64,000 bases of DNA from an uncultured Chloroflexota bacterium (GCA_902791025.1 CADATZ010000002.1:62001-126000); one strand, 5' to 3'. Shown: positions 8,910 to 19,295, counted from the first letter of the stretch. Notes: a model not told the origin generated them from the sequence alone. Numbers and translations: made by a program.

Positions 8910-10916
8910 CTATAACTCCCATTCATGAATAATCAGGAACTTGATCCGATGAGAGCGTGCATATTCCTCTGCGTATGAACCGCTGTACCCGTGAATCGTC
9001 ACATTTGAGCCCGAAAAACACTCGTCTCCAATGCTGTTCACAGACCTCGGAATCGTAATTTCCAGCGAGGACGGATCATCTGCGAAACTGAAATCACCAA
9101 TTGTTTCGTACCCTTCCGGAATCGTTATTAAACGTATGTCTTTCCCTCTGAAAGCATAATCTGCAATTCCCGCGACAAATTCCAAATATTCATTCATCCT
9201 CGGAAGGTTCGGTTCTGAATCGTGCCCATCATATCCTCCAATCAAAACCTGTCCGGCCGGTTTTACAAACTGGAACAATTCTGATTCGACTTGAGTATTA
9301 TCTTTGACACGGATACCGGCTTTCACAGCCCAATCATAAGCATAAGAACCAACCGGGGCGAGAATTACAAGACTTGGACATTCCAAAAAGGCATCATCAG
9401 CAATACTCACAACTGACTCCGGAATCACGAGATCACCCAGATACGGATCATTCAAAAAAGCTCCCGCACCGATTTCCGTCAAGGTATCCGGAAAAATTAC
9501 AGATCGCAGTTCACTCATGTTTGCAAAACTATAGTCGGAAATACGCGTAATAGTCTCAGGTAAATTCACTGACCGAACAAAAGAGTTATGCTGGAACAAA
9601 ATATCGCTCAATGAAGTTACAGGATATCCGGAAAGTTCTGCCGGCACCACAACGTCATAGACATTACCGGTGTACATGATTACCTGAATCCCATCTTCCA
9701 TTTGCTGATAGACAAAATCATCATTAGATTGCTGTTCGTAAGCGTAATTATACCCATTGTCTATCGCGAATTGTTCCGCAACAGAATCCTTTGCGACACG
9801 TAATTCTGTAATACCTGAATAGACCAAGGCATCCGGAGCAATGGTTTCAACAGATGCCGGGATTTGCAGCATTCGCAGTCTGTCGCAATTAGCAAAAGAC
9901 AATTTTGGCAGAGTTTTTACCCCATCCGGAATGAATAAGCGTTCCAAAGCAGAGCAGCTCTGAAATGCGGAAGGTCCAATTGAAGTGAGACGGGAAGGCA
10001 GTGTGATCGGATTCAGGTGGCTGCAGCCTCTGAATGCTGAATCGCCAATACTCCGAACAGATTCAGGTATTTCAATAATTTCCAAAGAACGGCATCCCGA
10101 AAAAGCATGCTGCCCGATCGAAGTCAAACTGGCCGGGAGAATAATCTCAAGCGGGAATAAGTTATCTTCAAATGCATCTGTGATTTGTGTTACACCCAAT
10201 GGTACTTCAACACTTTCCGCAATGCCGTTATATTTAATCAAAATTTGATTTCCCACGATCACAAACGTGTCTGTTTGTGCAGCAAGCCAGGGGGTGCCTT
10301 TAAATGCATGAGAACCGATATTCGTAACAGTTCGGGGAATCGACACATCAGCAAGCGATTCGCAATTCAAAAAAGCATCCGCCCCAATGCTGGTCACACT
10401 GTTTGGAAATGAAACATAAGTCAACCCGATACAGCCGCTGAATGCTGCGGTGCCGATAGATCGAATTCCATTCGTAAACTGGATCATTTTCAGGCTTCTG
10501 CACCCGGAAAACGCTTTGTTCTGAATTCGCTCAATATTTGATGAGAGGCGTACCACGGACAGCTCTGTGCAGTTTTCAAAAGCACTCGGGCCGATTTCAG
10601 TTACAGAATCTGGTATTGTTACCTCACGGAGTCGATTACTGTTCGCAAAAACACTTTCACCCAGCGATGTGACCGGAAAACCATTGATCTCAGAAGGAAT
10701 CTCAACTACGGGATCTCTTCCGGTATAATCAACCAAGGTAATATTGCCTTCATCGATTTCATAGACCCATTTATCAGAGGTAACAGCATTAGAAGAACGG
10801 TTCTCGCTTCCCGGAACACTGACAGGATTGCCGTCCTCACGACCTAAAATCAATGCTCCGACCACTGCCACGATTAAAATACAAACCAGAGCTATTGTAA
10901 TTCGCTTAACCGTCAT
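8910..10916 (-). CDS. Membrane-anchored or secreted BspA-like leucine-rich repeat protein
   Basis: A 668-aa protein. Residues 5-25 form one hydrophobic N-terminal helix (signal anchor or signal peptide, [19 protein letters not shown]) and the rest is extracytoplasmic. Two blocks of 23-residue LRR_5 repeats (about 65-375 and 420-535) are separated by non-repeat segments that both include a [16 protein letters not shown] motif, suggesting internal duplication. Start is supported by GGAGGG just upstream; the ATG overlaps the previous stop by 4 nt. The architecture closely matches the N-terminal part of the neighbouring 864-aa protein, so the three LRR genes are likely tandem duplicates. Confidence 0.88.
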   Translation of the reverse strand: MTVKRITIALVCILIVAVVGALILGREDGNPVSVPGSENRSSNAVTSDKWVYEIDEGNITLVDYTGRDPVVEIPSEINGFPVTSLGESVFANSNRLREVTIPDSVTEIGPSAFENCTELSVVRLSSNIERIQNKAFSGCRSLKMIQFTNGIRSIGTAAFSGCIGLTYVSFPNSVTSIGADAFLNCESLADVSIPRTVTNIGSHAFKGTPWLAAQTDTFVIVGNQILIKYNGIAESVEVPLGVTQITDAFEDNLFPLEIILPASLTSIGQHAFSGCRSLEIIEIPESVRSIGDSAFRGCSHLNPITLPSRLTSIGPSAFQSCSALERLFIPDGVKTLPKLSFANCDRLRMLQIPASVETIAPDALVYSGITELRVAKDSVAEQFAIDNGYNYAYEQQSNDDFVYQQMEDGIQVIMYTGNVYDVVVPAELSGYPVTSLSDILFQHNSFVRSVNLPETITRISDYSFANMSELRSVIFPDTLTEIGAGAFLNDPYLGDLVIPESVVSIADDAFLECPSLVILAPVGSYAYDWAVKAGIRVKDNTQVESELFQFVKPAGQVLIGGYDGHDSEPNLPRMNEYLEFVAGIADYAFRGKDIRLITIPEGYETIGDFSFADDPSSLEITIPRSVNSIGDECFSGSNVTIHGYSGSYAEEYARSHRIKFLIIHEWEL

Positions 10917-13507
10917 TCACCCTCCGGTAAAAACTCTTCTGCACTGATCAATAAAGACTGAGGTAAATCCGAATCTGCTTCATACCACATTTCAAGCAGG
11001 AATTTCAGATCCCACTTACGGGCAAACCGTTCCGCCTCCGTTCCTGTGGAAGAAACGATGGTCAGTTTATGATTCTGAACAATACTGTCATCAATATAAG
11101 TGACACTTTCCGGTATAATCAGCGTCAACTCATCTGATGTATTTTGAAGCATATCTGCTGTGAGCTCTTCGGTTCCATCTGCAATCGACAGCAACCGCAG
11201 CGGCTCTGGAGTAGCTGTTGGTACGAGCGTTGCTGTCGGTGTACTTGTTGCGGTTGCTGTCGGTACTGCTGTGTCCGTTGGAACAGGCGTTGCAGTCGGT
11301 GTATTTGTTGCGGTTGCTGTCGGTACTGCTGTGTCCGTTGGAACAGGCGTTGCAGTCGGTGTATTTGTGGCTGTTGCCGTCGGCATTGCAGTATCCGTCG
11401 GAACAGGTGTTGCTGTAGGTGTGTTTGTCGCTGTTGCTGTCGGCACTGCAGTATTCGTCGGAACAGATGTTGCTGTCGGTGTATTTGTCGCTGTTGCTGT
11501 CGGTACTTCAGTATCCGTTGGGTTGGCAATTATATCCATTGCAGTTGCTGTCAGAGCAGCTGAAGGAGTAGACTTTCGATTTTCATTTCTTTCCTTCAAC
11601 GCAGCAACGGTTGCCTGGAGAGAAAGAGCTTCATCACTCAAAGCTGCTTCTTCAGAAGTAACTTCGACTGTCGGGGTGGAAGTACTCGGCATAACAGCAG
11701 TCGGGGTTGCTGTTATCTCTGTCGGTACATTCGCAGCAGTCGGCGATACAGTTATCTCTGTCGGCACATTCGTGACAGTCGGGGTTACAGTTATCCCTGT
11801 CGGTATAGTCACATCGACGGATACAGGAGTTTCCGAAATAACAGGAATCGCAGTGGCTGTATAAACCGGCTGAACAACTGTCGGAATAACAGCAAATTCA
11901 TCCACAACCTCAAACACACTGAAATTTCGGTCTTCCGATTCAGTTTTCAGAAAGCCTTCCTCAGATAAATAATTTTCCGCCTCAGACCCAACTTGTGTAT
12001 ATACCTTCAGCGACGGAATTCCCGCAAAAGGCTCCACACCAATATTTTTCAATTTCGCAGGTAAAACGACCTCTTTCAGGTTGTAAGAACCGGTAAAAGC
12101 ATCTGCACCTAAAGATTCCAGCTCAGAAGATAAAGAAATCTCTTCCAAAGAATCCATATAGGAAAACGCCCAATCGCCAATTGTCTTTACAGTATTTGGC
12201 AGCGTAATTCTGCGTGCGGTTGAGTTATTTTGAAACGCGGCAGTGTTGATTCGATTCACCTGTAGCCCGTCAATTTCAGCCGGAACATCAACATCATATA
12301 ATTTTCCTATATACAGCAGGATCTGAATTCCTTCATCATTTTTGCTGTACATAAAATCCTGCGTCTGCTGAATATAGTAGGTGTAATTCAATTCATGCTC
12401 CTGAGCGAACTGTTCACCGATAGACCCATACGTCACATGAAGGCGGATATAAGGCGAATTATTGAAAGCCATTTCATGGATCGTTTGTACAGAAGAAGGC
12501 ATTATAACATCCGTTAGTGCTTTGCAGTCAGCAAGAACATAAGAGTTAATTGTCTCTACTTTTGAAGGAAATGTAAAACCGGTCAGTTTCTCACAGGCAC
12601 GAAATGCCGAACCATTGATGTATTGAACAGATTCAGGAAGCTCAATTGAACGAAGACTTCTGCAGTTATAAAATGAATATCCATCAATACGGGTAACGGT
12701 ATCCGGAATCACGATATTTTTCAGGTTCACCGCACCACTGAAAGCATAAGCACCGATTCGATTGACGGAATTCGGAATATTTACGGTCTCGACAAACGTA
12801 TTATCCTCAAAAGCATCCACAACCATTGTGACACCATACGGGATATCCGCAATGGAAGAAAATCCATTCCATTTGAGCAAAATCGAATTACCGATGATCA
12901 CATATTCATCCGTAAGAGAAGCAAGCCACGGGGTGTCACGAAAGCCCTTCCCGCCAAGGTAACTGAGATTTTTTGATATCTTTACATCAGCAAGAGCAGA
13001 ACATGCATCAAAAGCATACTCACCGATAGATGTGACTGAATCAGGAATATCAATGGATGTCAAATTAATACAGCCGGCAAATGCGTAAGAGGAGATCACA
13101 TTCAGAGAAGCCGGCAATGTGATATTTGTCAATGACGTGCAATAACGGAACGTATTTGTTTCTATTCGTGTCAGATGACTTGGAAGGTTGACCTCTTCAA
13201 GTGAGGTACAGCCATGAAAAGCATAACCGCCTATTGCGGTAACTGTCTCAGGAATTGTGACAGACTGCAGCGTTAAATTACTTTTAAACAGGTTTTCTTC
13301 AAGAGCTGTCACATTGATGCCGTAAATATTATCAGGGATTTCAATATTTTTCCCATTGCCGCGATATGCAGTAATGGTTAAACCGGTCTCATTCGTGACA
13401 TAATCCCAATCACCAAACTCATGCGTTTCCCGCATCACACTCTGCCCACAAACAGGGAAGGCAATCAATAACAACAGAAAAGCAAAAACAAATCCGAACC
13501 TATTCAT
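10913..13507 (-). CDS. Large BspA-like LRR surface protein with Thr/Pro repeat stalk
   Basis: I place the start at the ATG at 13507, which opens a good signal peptide ([20 protein letters not shown]); an upstream TTG at 13540 would only add 11 residues. The protein is 864 aa. LRR_5 repeats fill about residues 60-360 and 400-500. A Thr/Pro/Ala/Val-rich stalk covers about residues 540-790, within which a 20-residue unit ([20 protein letters not shown]) recurs about five times. A last LRR-like segment follows ([12 protein letters not shown] to [11 protein letters not shown]). The stalk is predicted to be extended and a candidate for O-glycosylation. First gene of the seven-gene surface operon; no sorting signal or TM anchor is seen at its C terminus. 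Confidence 0.87.
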   Translation of the reverse strand: MNRFGFVFAFLLLLIAFPVCGQSVMRETHEFGDWDYVTNETGLTITAYRGNGKNIEIPDNIYGINVTALEENLFKSNLTLQSVTIPETVTAIGGYAFHGCTSLEEVNLPSHLTRIETNTFRYCTSLTNITLPASLNVISSYAFAGCINLTSIDIPDSVTSIGEYAFDACSALADVKISKNLSYLGGKGFRDTPWLASLTDEYVIIGNSILLKWNGFSSIADIPYGVTMVVDAFEDNTFVETVNIPNSVNRIGAYAFSGAVNLKNIVIPDTVTRIDGYSFYNCRSLRSIELPESVQYINGSAFRACEKLTGFTFPSKVETINSYVLADCKALTDVIMPSSVQTIHEMAFNNSPYIRLHVTYGSIGEQFAQEHELNYTYYIQQTQDFMYSKNDEGIQILLYIGKLYDVDVPAEIDGLQVNRINTAAFQNNSTARRITLPNTVKTIGDWAFSYMDSLEEISLSSELESLGADAFTGSYNLKEVVLPAKLKNIGVEPFAGIPSLKVYTQVGSEAENYLSEEGFLKTESEDRNFSVFEVVDEFAVIPTVVQPVYTATAIPVISETPVSVDVTIPTGITVTPTVTNVPTEITVSPTAANVPTEITATPTAVMPSTSTPTVEVTSEEAALSDEALSLQATVAALKERNENRKSTPSAALTATAMDIIANPTDTEVPTATATNTPTATSVPTNTAVPTATATNTPTATPVPTDTAMPTATATNTPTATPVPTDTAVPTATATNTPTATPVPTDTAVPTATATSTPTATLVPTATPEPLRLLSIADGTEELTADMLQNTSDELTLIIPESVTYIDDSIVQNHKLTIVSSTGTEAERFARKWDLKFLLEMWYEADSDLPQSLLISAEEFLPEGE
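11215..11520. repeat. 60-bp minisatellite inside the LRR protein gene
   Basis: About five consecutive 60-bp units align at exact 60-nt offsets. Units at 11275-11334 and 11335-11394 differ at few positions, while others vary mainly at synonymous sites. Each encodes 20 residues of the Thr/Pro stalk on the minus strand. Because 60 is a multiple of 3, copy-number change would lengthen or shorten the stalk without breaking the frame. Confidence 0.9.
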
Positions 13508-13712
13508 AACGATGAAATTATAATCTAATTTGCCAAACAATTCTTGTAATTCTGACTATTGTAGTTAAAGAATTCAAACTTAAAACAAGCAAAAAGAATA
13601 AGGTTCTCCCGCTGTAAAACGTAATAGAATAAACACCGACAGCAAAGAACATCCCGTAATATCCACTATAATGAGCATAATGCAGGTTATAAACTAAACT
13701 ATTGGAGAATTT

Positions 13713-15650
13713 ATGAGCAGACTGGATGCCGTTACACAATATGATAACGCACTGAAGGCAGGAAAAAAGTACTATAGCAACGCACTCAGCAAGGGAGAAG
13801 ATCCCTATCCTGAAGTTTTGGATGAAAAAATCAACCTTGCAAACGTCAGTCCCGTAAATATCGGACTGGTCGACATCCCCATTGACCGCATCGTCGGCAC
13901 TTATACCGGCGGCAGAAAAAATGCCTTTGCGGGCAATTACATGCCACTGATGGATCCGAAATCAGAGTTCGGCCAAAAATGGATCAATCTCTGCAATTAC
14001 CAGATGAACGAGGGAATCGCGGATCCGATCCTCTGTTACGAATATCTCGGCAAATTCTATGTGCAGGAAGGCAACAAACGCGTCAGCGTGCTGAAAAGTC
14101 TCGGTGCTACGGACATTACCGGAACAGTATACAGGCTTATTCCGCAAAAATCCGACGATCCTGACATAAAACTCTATTTTGAATTTCTGGATTTCTATAA
14201 ACTCAGTAAACTGTATACCGTCTCATTCACACAACCCGGCTCCTATCAAAAGTTACAGGCAGCGATTGGTTTGGAACCGGATCAGGTATGGCCGGAAGAT
14301 GTTCGGCGATCCTTCAACTCCAGAATGATGAGCTTTACCACTGCTTACGATCAGCTTAACACCGAAAAGCTGCCGCTCACAGCCGGAGACGCACTTCTGG
14401 CTTACCTGAAAGTTCACCCTTACAGCGAACTGCAGGAACAGACCGATGATGAGATCAAGCGATCACTGGATAAAATCTGGCCGGATATTCGACTGCTGGC
14501 AAAAGGCGAACCTATTTCTGTCAGCACAGAACCGGAAGAAAAAGGGAAAAGCCTGCTCAACATTATTCTTGGGACACCGCGTCTGGATATCGCGTTTATC
14601 TATGATTTCGATCCTCAAAAATACGTATGGGCTGCAGCACATTACCAGGGCCAGAAATACCTGGAGGAGAAGCTCGGCAGCAACAGCAGCATAAGCATCA
14701 AGTCTTACTTATGCGAAGGAAATGTCGATGAAGTTATGACGAATGCCGTTCGAAAAGGCGCCAATGTCCTTTTTGTTCCGACCCCGACGCTTATCGACAA
14801 CAGCCGCCGGATCGCAGCTGAAAATAAGGATATCGCTGTTTTCAACTGTGCCCTGTCCATGCCCTATGCCGGGGTTCGCAGTTATTACTGCCGCATCTAT
14901 GAAGCCAAATTCATTGCCGGGGCTATTGCCGGCGCAATGGCAGACAAGGATCGTATCGGTTATATTGCCAACTACCCGATCATGGGCAGCACATCAGCCA
15001 TCAACGCCTTTGCCCTCGGTGCTCAGATCACGAATCCGCGGGCAAAAATCAGTCTGAAATGGACCTGTGTTCCGGGAGACCCGATCCTCGCACTGCGTTC
15101 AGAAGGTATCAATGTTTTCTCTAACCGTGATACAGACGCTGCCAATGAATTGCTGCCCTGGGGCTCAGGAATTTACATCGAACTCCCCGGCGGAACATAC
15201 CGTCCGCTGGCAGCTCCGCGATGGAATTGGGGAATATATTACGAAAAAACTGTTCAAAGCCTCCTCAACAGCGGCATCGCTGCCATCCGGGACCAGAATA
15301 ACGCAGTCAACGACTGGTGGGGAATGAGCACCGGCGTTGTTGACATGATTTTAGACAAAGACCTGCCGGAAGGATTGAAACGACTTTCTGATTATTTGAA
15401 AAATGGGATCATTCGTGGTACAATAGACCCATTCCTCACCCCAATCAAAGATCAAAAGGGCATGGAAGTATGCGATGGAGAACATCCGCTTTCCATGGAG
15501 GAATTGATGCAAATGAATTGGTTGTGTGAAAATATTGAAGGAACAATTCCTCAATTTGACGAATTGCTGCCGCAGTCACGCAGTCTTGTTCGTTTGCTCG
15601 GATTATATCGGGAGACGATCCCTCCGGAAGTTGAGGAAGCTGTGAAATGA
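13713..15650 (+). CDS. ParB-like domain fused to BMP/PBP1-type sugar/nucleoside-binding domain, cytosolic
   Basis: A 645-aa protein with no signal peptide. Residues about 45-150 resemble a ParB/Srx-like nuclease-fold domain (VNIGLVDIPIDRIVGT, then FYVQEGNKRVSVLKSLGA, which matches the ParB GNHR-like box). Residues about 280-545 match BMP-family periplasmic binding proteins (LDIAFIYDFDPQKYVWAAAHYQGQKYLE, GANVLFVPTP, IAGAIAGAMADKDRIGYIANYPIMG). BMP proteins bind nucleosides or autoinducer-like purines outside the cell; a leaderless cytosolic version suggests an intracellular sensor. A GGAG lies 8 nt before the ATG and a TATAAT at 13667-13672. It overlaps the downstream phosphoesterase gene by 4 nt, so the two act together. 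Confidence 0.75.
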   Translation: MSRLDAVTQYDNALKAGKKYYSNALSKGEDPYPEVLDEKINLANVSPVNIGLVDIPIDRIVGTYTGGRKNAFAGNYMPLMDPKSEFGQKWINLCNYQMNEGIADPILCYEYLGKFYVQEGNKRVSVLKSLGATDITGTVYRLIPQKSDDPDIKLYFEFLDFYKLSKLYTVSFTQPGSYQKLQAAIGLEPDQVWPEDVRRSFNSRMMSFTTAYDQLNTEKLPLTAGDALLAYLKVHPYSELQEQTDDEIKRSLDKIWPDIRLLAKGEPISVSTEPEEKGKSLLNIILGTPRLDIAFIYDFDPQKYVWAAAHYQGQKYLEEKLGSNSSISIKSYLCEGNVDEVMTNAVRKGANVLFVPTPTLIDNSRRIAAENKDIAVFNCALSMPYAGVRSYYCRIYEAKFIAGAIAGAMADKDRIGYIANYPIMGSTSAINAFALGAQITNPRAKISLKWTCVPGDPILALRSEGINVFSNRDTDAANELLPWGSGIYIELPGGTYRPLAAPRWNWGIYYEKTVQSLLNSGIAAIRDQNNAVNDWWGMSTGVVDMILDKDLPEGLKRLSDYLKNGIIRGTIDPFLTPIKDQKGMEVCDGEHPLSMEELMQMNWLCENIEGTIPQFDELLPQSRSLVRLLGLYRETIPPEVEEAVK

Positions 15651-16300
15651 AAGTACTTGTGGTTGCCGATGAGGAGAGCCCTTATCTCTGGGACTATTAC
15701 CAGCCGGGGCGCCTGAAAGGGATCGACATGATCATCTCCTGCGGAGACCTGGACCGACATTACCTGGAATTTCTGGTGACCATGGCAAACGTTCCCCTGC
15801 TGTATGTTCCCGGCAACCACGACAAAACTTACCTGTACCGTCCCCCTGAAGGCTGTGAATGTGTTGATGACAGACTGATCAAATGTAAAGGTCTGCGCAT
15901 CCTTGGCCTCGGTGGATGTGTTCGTTATAATTTAGGTGCTTACCAATACACCGACAAAGAAATGTCCCGGCGCATCAATAAACTGATACCAAAAATCATA
16001 ATGGCAGGCGGAGTGGATATCGTGATCGCCCATGCACCCGCCCGTGGTTATGGCGATCAGGAAGACTTCGCTCATCATGGGTTTGAGGCTTTTCTGCCGC
16101 TGATGGACAAATTTCATCCGCAATTTCTTTTCCACGGACACGTTCATCCGCGATATGGGTTCCAGATTCCGCGTTTTGTGAAGTACGGAAGCACAACTGT
16201 TTATAATTCCGTCGGCTGGCACATTGTGGATATCGAACCACCCGCCAACCCGAGTTTGCGCTGCCGACTCATGAAGGATATAGCGGGAGTTAGAAGTTAG
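15647..16300 (+). CDS. Metallophosphoesterase (calcineurin-like)
   Basis: A 217-aa protein with all the calcineurin-like motifs: a divergent first box VVADEE, then SCGDLD, VPGNHD, IAHAPARG and FHGHVHPR. The substrate could be a cyclic nucleotide, nucleotide or protein phosphate. The ATG overlaps the stop of the ParB-like/BMP fusion gene (ATGA). The last residues GVRS and the TAG stop are encoded by the first heptads of the repeat array at 16286, so the native C terminus may have been replaced by array sequence. Confidence 0.85.
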   Translation: MKVLVVADEESPYLWDYYQPGRLKGIDMIISCGDLDRHYLEFLVTMANVPLLYVPGNHDKTYLYRPPEGCECVDDRLIKCKGLRILGLGGCVRYNLGAYQYTDKEMSRRINKLIPKIIMAGGVDIVIAHAPARGYGDQEDFAHHGFEAFLPLMDKFHPQFLFHGHVHPRYGFQIPRFVKYGSTTVYNSVGWHIVDIEPPANPSLRCRLMKDIAGVRS

Positions 16301-16313
16301 AAGTTGGAAGTTT
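16286..16313. repeat. Heptanucleotide array (GGAGTTA, GAAGTTA, GAAGTTG, GAAGTTT)
   Basis: Four contiguous 7-nt units. The TAG stop of the phosphoesterase gene at 16298-16300 lies inside the array. Same family as arrays at 17285, 23185, 25735 and 34774. Confidence 0.9.
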
Positions 16314-16474
16314 CTCACCTATATTCAAATTGCCGTCCACTGCTCACTGACCACAGACAAATGAATTCTACAGGGGAACAGCTGTACTGAATAAATCCCA
16401 TTTTATTTCATCCATGAGCGATTTCTGATGGTACAATAGGTAACTAACTGAAAGGAAACAAGTGGAGGACAAAG

Positions 16475-17281
16475 ATGAAATTATTCGGTTATCCGGAATT
16501 TGATGAAAACGGAGTGCGCACACTCTGCACCTATGACAATGAATACAGCCACATGCTGATGGATGTTCGTATCTATCGCATCCCTGCCGGAGAAACACGC
16601 AGCTTCTGCCGTCAGGGTGAAGAAATCGCAGCTCTGCTCCAGAAGGGGAAGATCAAGCTGAGCGCCGGGGAACTTTCCATGGAAGCCTCCCGTAAGGATG
16701 TCTTCAGCGAGCTGCCTTATGCCGCCCATGTCTGCACCGGCGACACCATTACCATTGAAGCGATCGAAGACGCAGAAGTTCTGATCCAGTGCACGCACAA
16801 TGACAAAATCTTCCCGGCAAAATTATACGGGCCCAAGGATATTCCGTGGATTTATTCCGGAGCAAAAGAAAAATTCGGCAACACTGCCAACCGCCAGGTA
16901 AACACCGTGTTTGATTATGAACATGAACCCTGGTCCAACATGGTTCTGGGTGAAGTGATGAACGACCGCGGCAACTGGTCCGGTTATCTGCCGCACAGCC
17001 ATCCGCAGCCGGAATGCTATTATTTTCTGTTCGACCGTCCGGAAGGCTTCGGTGCCAGTTTCGTTGGCGACCAGGTCTTCAAGAGCGTTGATGGCAGCTT
17101 CTCCGCAATTCCGGGCGGTGAACTGCATCCTCAGTCCGCAGCCCCCGGTTTTCTGATGTACACCTGCTGGATGATCCGCCACTTGGACGGCAAACCCTGG
17201 CTGCAGACAGACCGCTGCGAAGATGAACGCTACACCTGGCTGCATGACGCGAAAATCGTCAATCAGCCTGAATTTCATTAA
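16475..17281 (+). CDS. KduI/IolB family isomerase (5-deoxy-glucuronate isomerase-like)
   Basis: A 268-aa bicupin of IolB length. The C-terminal cupin has PHSHPQPECYYF with two His and one Glu, then GGELHPQSAAPGF with a fourth His ligand, and the family's YYFLFDRPEGF and LYTCW-like stretches. IolB opens the 5-deoxy-glucuronate ring in myo-inositol catabolism; KduI works on ketouronates. No other iol or kdu gene is nearby, so pathway assignment is an inference. Start: GTGGAGGACAAAG precedes the ATG. A TACAAT at 16432-16437 is a candidate -10. A heptad array and a terminator follow the stop. Confidence 0.8.
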   Translation: MKLFGYPEFDENGVRTLCTYDNEYSHMLMDVRIYRIPAGETRSFCRQGEEIAALLQKGKIKLSAGELSMEASRKDVFSELPYAAHVCTGDTITIEAIEDAEVLIQCTHNDKIFPAKLYGPKDIPWIYSGAKEKFGNTANRQVNTVFDYEHEPWSNMVLGEVMNDRGNWSGYLPHSHPQPECYYFLFDRPEGFGASFVGDQVFKSVDGSFSAIPGGELHPQSAAPGFLMYTCWMIRHLDGKPWLQTDRCEDERYTWLHDAKIVNQPEFH

Positions 17282-17284
17282 TCG

Positions 17285-17305
17285 GAAGTTAGAAGTTAGA
17301 AGTTG
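17285..17305. repeat. Heptanucleotide array (three GAAGTTA-type units)
   Basis: GAAGTTA, GAAGTTA, GAAGTTG in a row, starting 4 nt after the IolB-like stop and running straight into the terminator hairpin. Confidence 0.85.
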
Positions 17306-17346
17306 GCAGCAGACAGAAGACACAGCATCTGTCTGCTGTCTTTTTA
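17306..17346 (+). terminator. Rho-independent terminator after IolB-like gene
   Basis: Arms AGCAGACAG (17308-17316) and CTGTCTGCT (17329-17337) are followed by GTCTTTTTATT. It also lies just before the end of the convergent ATP-grasp gene. Confidence 0.85.
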
Positions 17347-18528
17347 TTATTCAAGGACGAAAGAGAAATACTCTTCCATTTCTTTCTTTTCCCTAAACTT
17401 TGCCATGTACACATAACGTCCCATCGATGGCCAGTCAATCGGCGGCATTTCCTCCTGCAGGACGATATCATTTCTGTACCGCTCCATAATTTCCTCATGA
17501 GTATGAGAAAAGATGTGTCCATCTTTCCGTGCTGCATAGGCACAGAGGTAATGATCATTGGATTCAGGCGTAATTCTCCGCCCATACGTCACCATTTCGG
17601 CGTAGATCCGGTAAACGTCGACGGATTGGGCAAAGTTCATCATGTCCGGATCATGTCCACCGGCAGGACGCATGTTCACCTCCATCAGCGCGTAATCACC
17701 CGCTTTTCCAATGCCCGGGTAATCTTTTGTCAGATGGATGAACTCAAAATGGACAAAGCGGCGGTCCGCACCAAAAGCAATCACCGCCTTTCTCCCAAAC
17801 TCAAGGATCTGCTGCGGAACTTCGGCAGTCGTATAAAATTGGACGTCTTCGTCATTTTGGACTGAGTCCAAAACAGACGGATACGTGCACATTGATTCAA
17901 ACAACGGCTCACAGTTCAAACCAATAACAGCATCATACGTACAGATATCGCCGCTCAGAAATTCCTCCATGACATAAGGCACTGAGGGAATTTCCTTGTA
18001 AAAAGAGCGTAATTCATCCTCTGAATTCAGTTTCATGGCCCCGTTTGCGCCAACACCGATATCAGGCTTCACAATCAGCGGATAACCGACTTCCGCGGCG
18101 AAAGCCATTCCGGATTTCAAATCAGAAACGATATGCTGGCGTGCTGTCGGTATTCCGGCTTTGATGAAAACACGCTTCATTGCAGATTTTTTCACAAGAT
18201 CAGCGATTTCATTGTCTCGTGTACCAACACTGATATTAAAATCCGTACGCAGTCTGGCATCCACAGGCAGCCAGTATTCGTTCAGCGATTCCAGCAAGTC
18301 GATCCTGCCATACTTGTGAATATAAAATGCCGCCGCACGGTAGACCTGGTCATAATCCGAAAGCGTGGTTACATAGTAATATTCAGTCAGCGCGTTTTTC
18401 AATTGAGGATTCAGTTCATCATAAGGCACATCACCGATACCAAGCACATGGACGCCAAGCTGGTTCAGCCTGTCACAGAACAGCGTGCAGCTGATCGGAT
18501 ATGCGGGGGAAATAAAAACATAATTCAT
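17347..18528 (-). CDS. ATP-grasp enzyme of unknown substrate
   Basis: A 393-aa protein. The N-terminal Rossmann-like pre-ATP-grasp domain (NYVFISPAYP to LLESLNEYWL) is followed by an ATP-grasp fold with AGIPTARQHIVSD, GYPLIVKPDIGVGANGA (phosphate-binding loop with catalytic Lys), YVMEEFLSGDICTYDAVI and the Mg-binding LMEVNMRPAGGHDPDMMN. The layout is like BtrJ/PurD/carnosine-synthase-type carboxylate-amine ligases. Its start overlaps the stop of the esterase gene upstream by 4 nt. The product could be a dipeptide-like or ribosome-independent amide; the partner amine cannot be told. Confidence 0.85.
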   Translation of the reverse strand: MNYVFISPAYPISCTLFCDRLNQLGVHVLGIGDVPYDELNPQLKNALTEYYYVTTLSDYDQVYRAAAFYIHKYGRIDLLESLNEYWLPVDARLRTDFNISVGTRDNEIADLVKKSAMKRVFIKAGIPTARQHIVSDLKSGMAFAAEVGYPLIVKPDIGVGANGAMKLNSEDELRSFYKEIPSVPYVMEEFLSGDICTYDAVIGLNCEPLFESMCTYPSVLDSVQNDEDVQFYTTAEVPQQILEFGRKAVIAFGADRRFVHFEFIHLTKDYPGIGKAGDYALMEVNMRPAGGHDPDMMNFAQSVDVYRIYAEMVTYGRRITPESNDHYLCAYAARKDGHIFSHTHEEIMERYRNDIVLQEEMPPIDWPSMGRYVYMAKFREKKEMEEYFSFVLE

Positions 18529-19295
18529 TGCGGATCCTCCTCATTCAGAAGGTAATTCATAAAAATCGGAATTCGCTTTTCCCAGGCAGCCTCGCAATGA
18601 TGCGCTCCGGGTACAACACGCGCTGCCACATCAGCTCCTGCATTGGTAAGCTCTGCAGCGGTCTTAAACATTCCGGCGATAAAACTGCGTTTATCCGGCG
18701 GGACCTCACCGGTTCCGACATCCATATAAATTCGGGTGGGCTCAGCAAGCGGTGTTTTACTGATCAATTGATGCAGATTTCTTTCGCCAAAATAGATACT
18801 GGGAGAAAGAGCTGCCGCACAGGAGAAGACATCATTATAAGCAGTAACAGCATAAAGAGACATCAGTCCACCCATGGAACTGCCCGCAATCAATGTATTG
18901 CTGCGATCAGGGAGAGTACGGTATGTTTGATCAATAAATTGCTTCATCGGACCGGTGATCCAGTCCATCGTCAGTTTTCCAAGCCCTTCCATATGCCCAA
19001 GATGACGCTCATAATAATCCCAGGGAGCATATTCATTCATTCTGCGCTCGCCCTCATGATTGCACTCGATAGCAGCAACGATCAGCGGCAGCCGGGAGCG
19101 TTTCAGATATTCCTTCATTCCCCATGACTTTCCATAGGTCGCGTGACTGTCATAAAACACATTATGCCCGTCAAACATATACAGTACCGGGTAACGCTGT
19201 TCGGATTTATAATAATCCCGCGGCAGGCTGATATATAAGCGTCTTGGCGATTCAGTCGGCAACTCAGGAATCTGAACTTTTCTGATTCGGATCAT
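18525..19295 (-). CDS. Esterase D/IroE-type alpha/beta hydrolase
   Basis: A 256-aa protein of the putative esterase (PF00756-like) family. An early RRLYISLPRDYYKSEQRYPVLYMFDGHNVF block, a nucleophile elbow AGSSMGG (S140), and a late GAHHCEAAW providing the catalytic His are visible. No signal peptide. Relatives hydrolyse siderophore esters, S-formylglutathione or acetylated sugars. It precedes the ATP-grasp gene with a 4-nt overlap, a pairing that could modify and ligate the same small molecule. Substrate is not identifiable. Confidence 0.82.
   Translation of the reverse strand: MIRIRKVQIPELPTESPRRLYISLPRDYYKSEQRYPVLYMFDGHNVFYDSHATYGKSWGMKEYLKRSRLPLIVAAIECNHEGERRMNEYAPWDYYERHLGHMEGLGKLTMDWITGPMKQFIDQTYRTLPDRSNTLIAGSSMGGLMSLYAVTAYNDVFSCAAALSPSIYFGERNLHQLISKTPLAEPTRIYMDVGTGEVPPDKRSFIAGMFKTAAELTNAGADVAARVVPGAHHCEAAWEKRIPIFMNYLLNEEDPQ

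Noticed and set aside
11160..11864. Plus-strand ORFs rich in Val/Ala/Gly or Cys/Arg across the Thr/Pro repeats
   Set aside because: They arise because the 60-bp repeat keeps all frames open; the minus-strand LRR protein explains the sequence.
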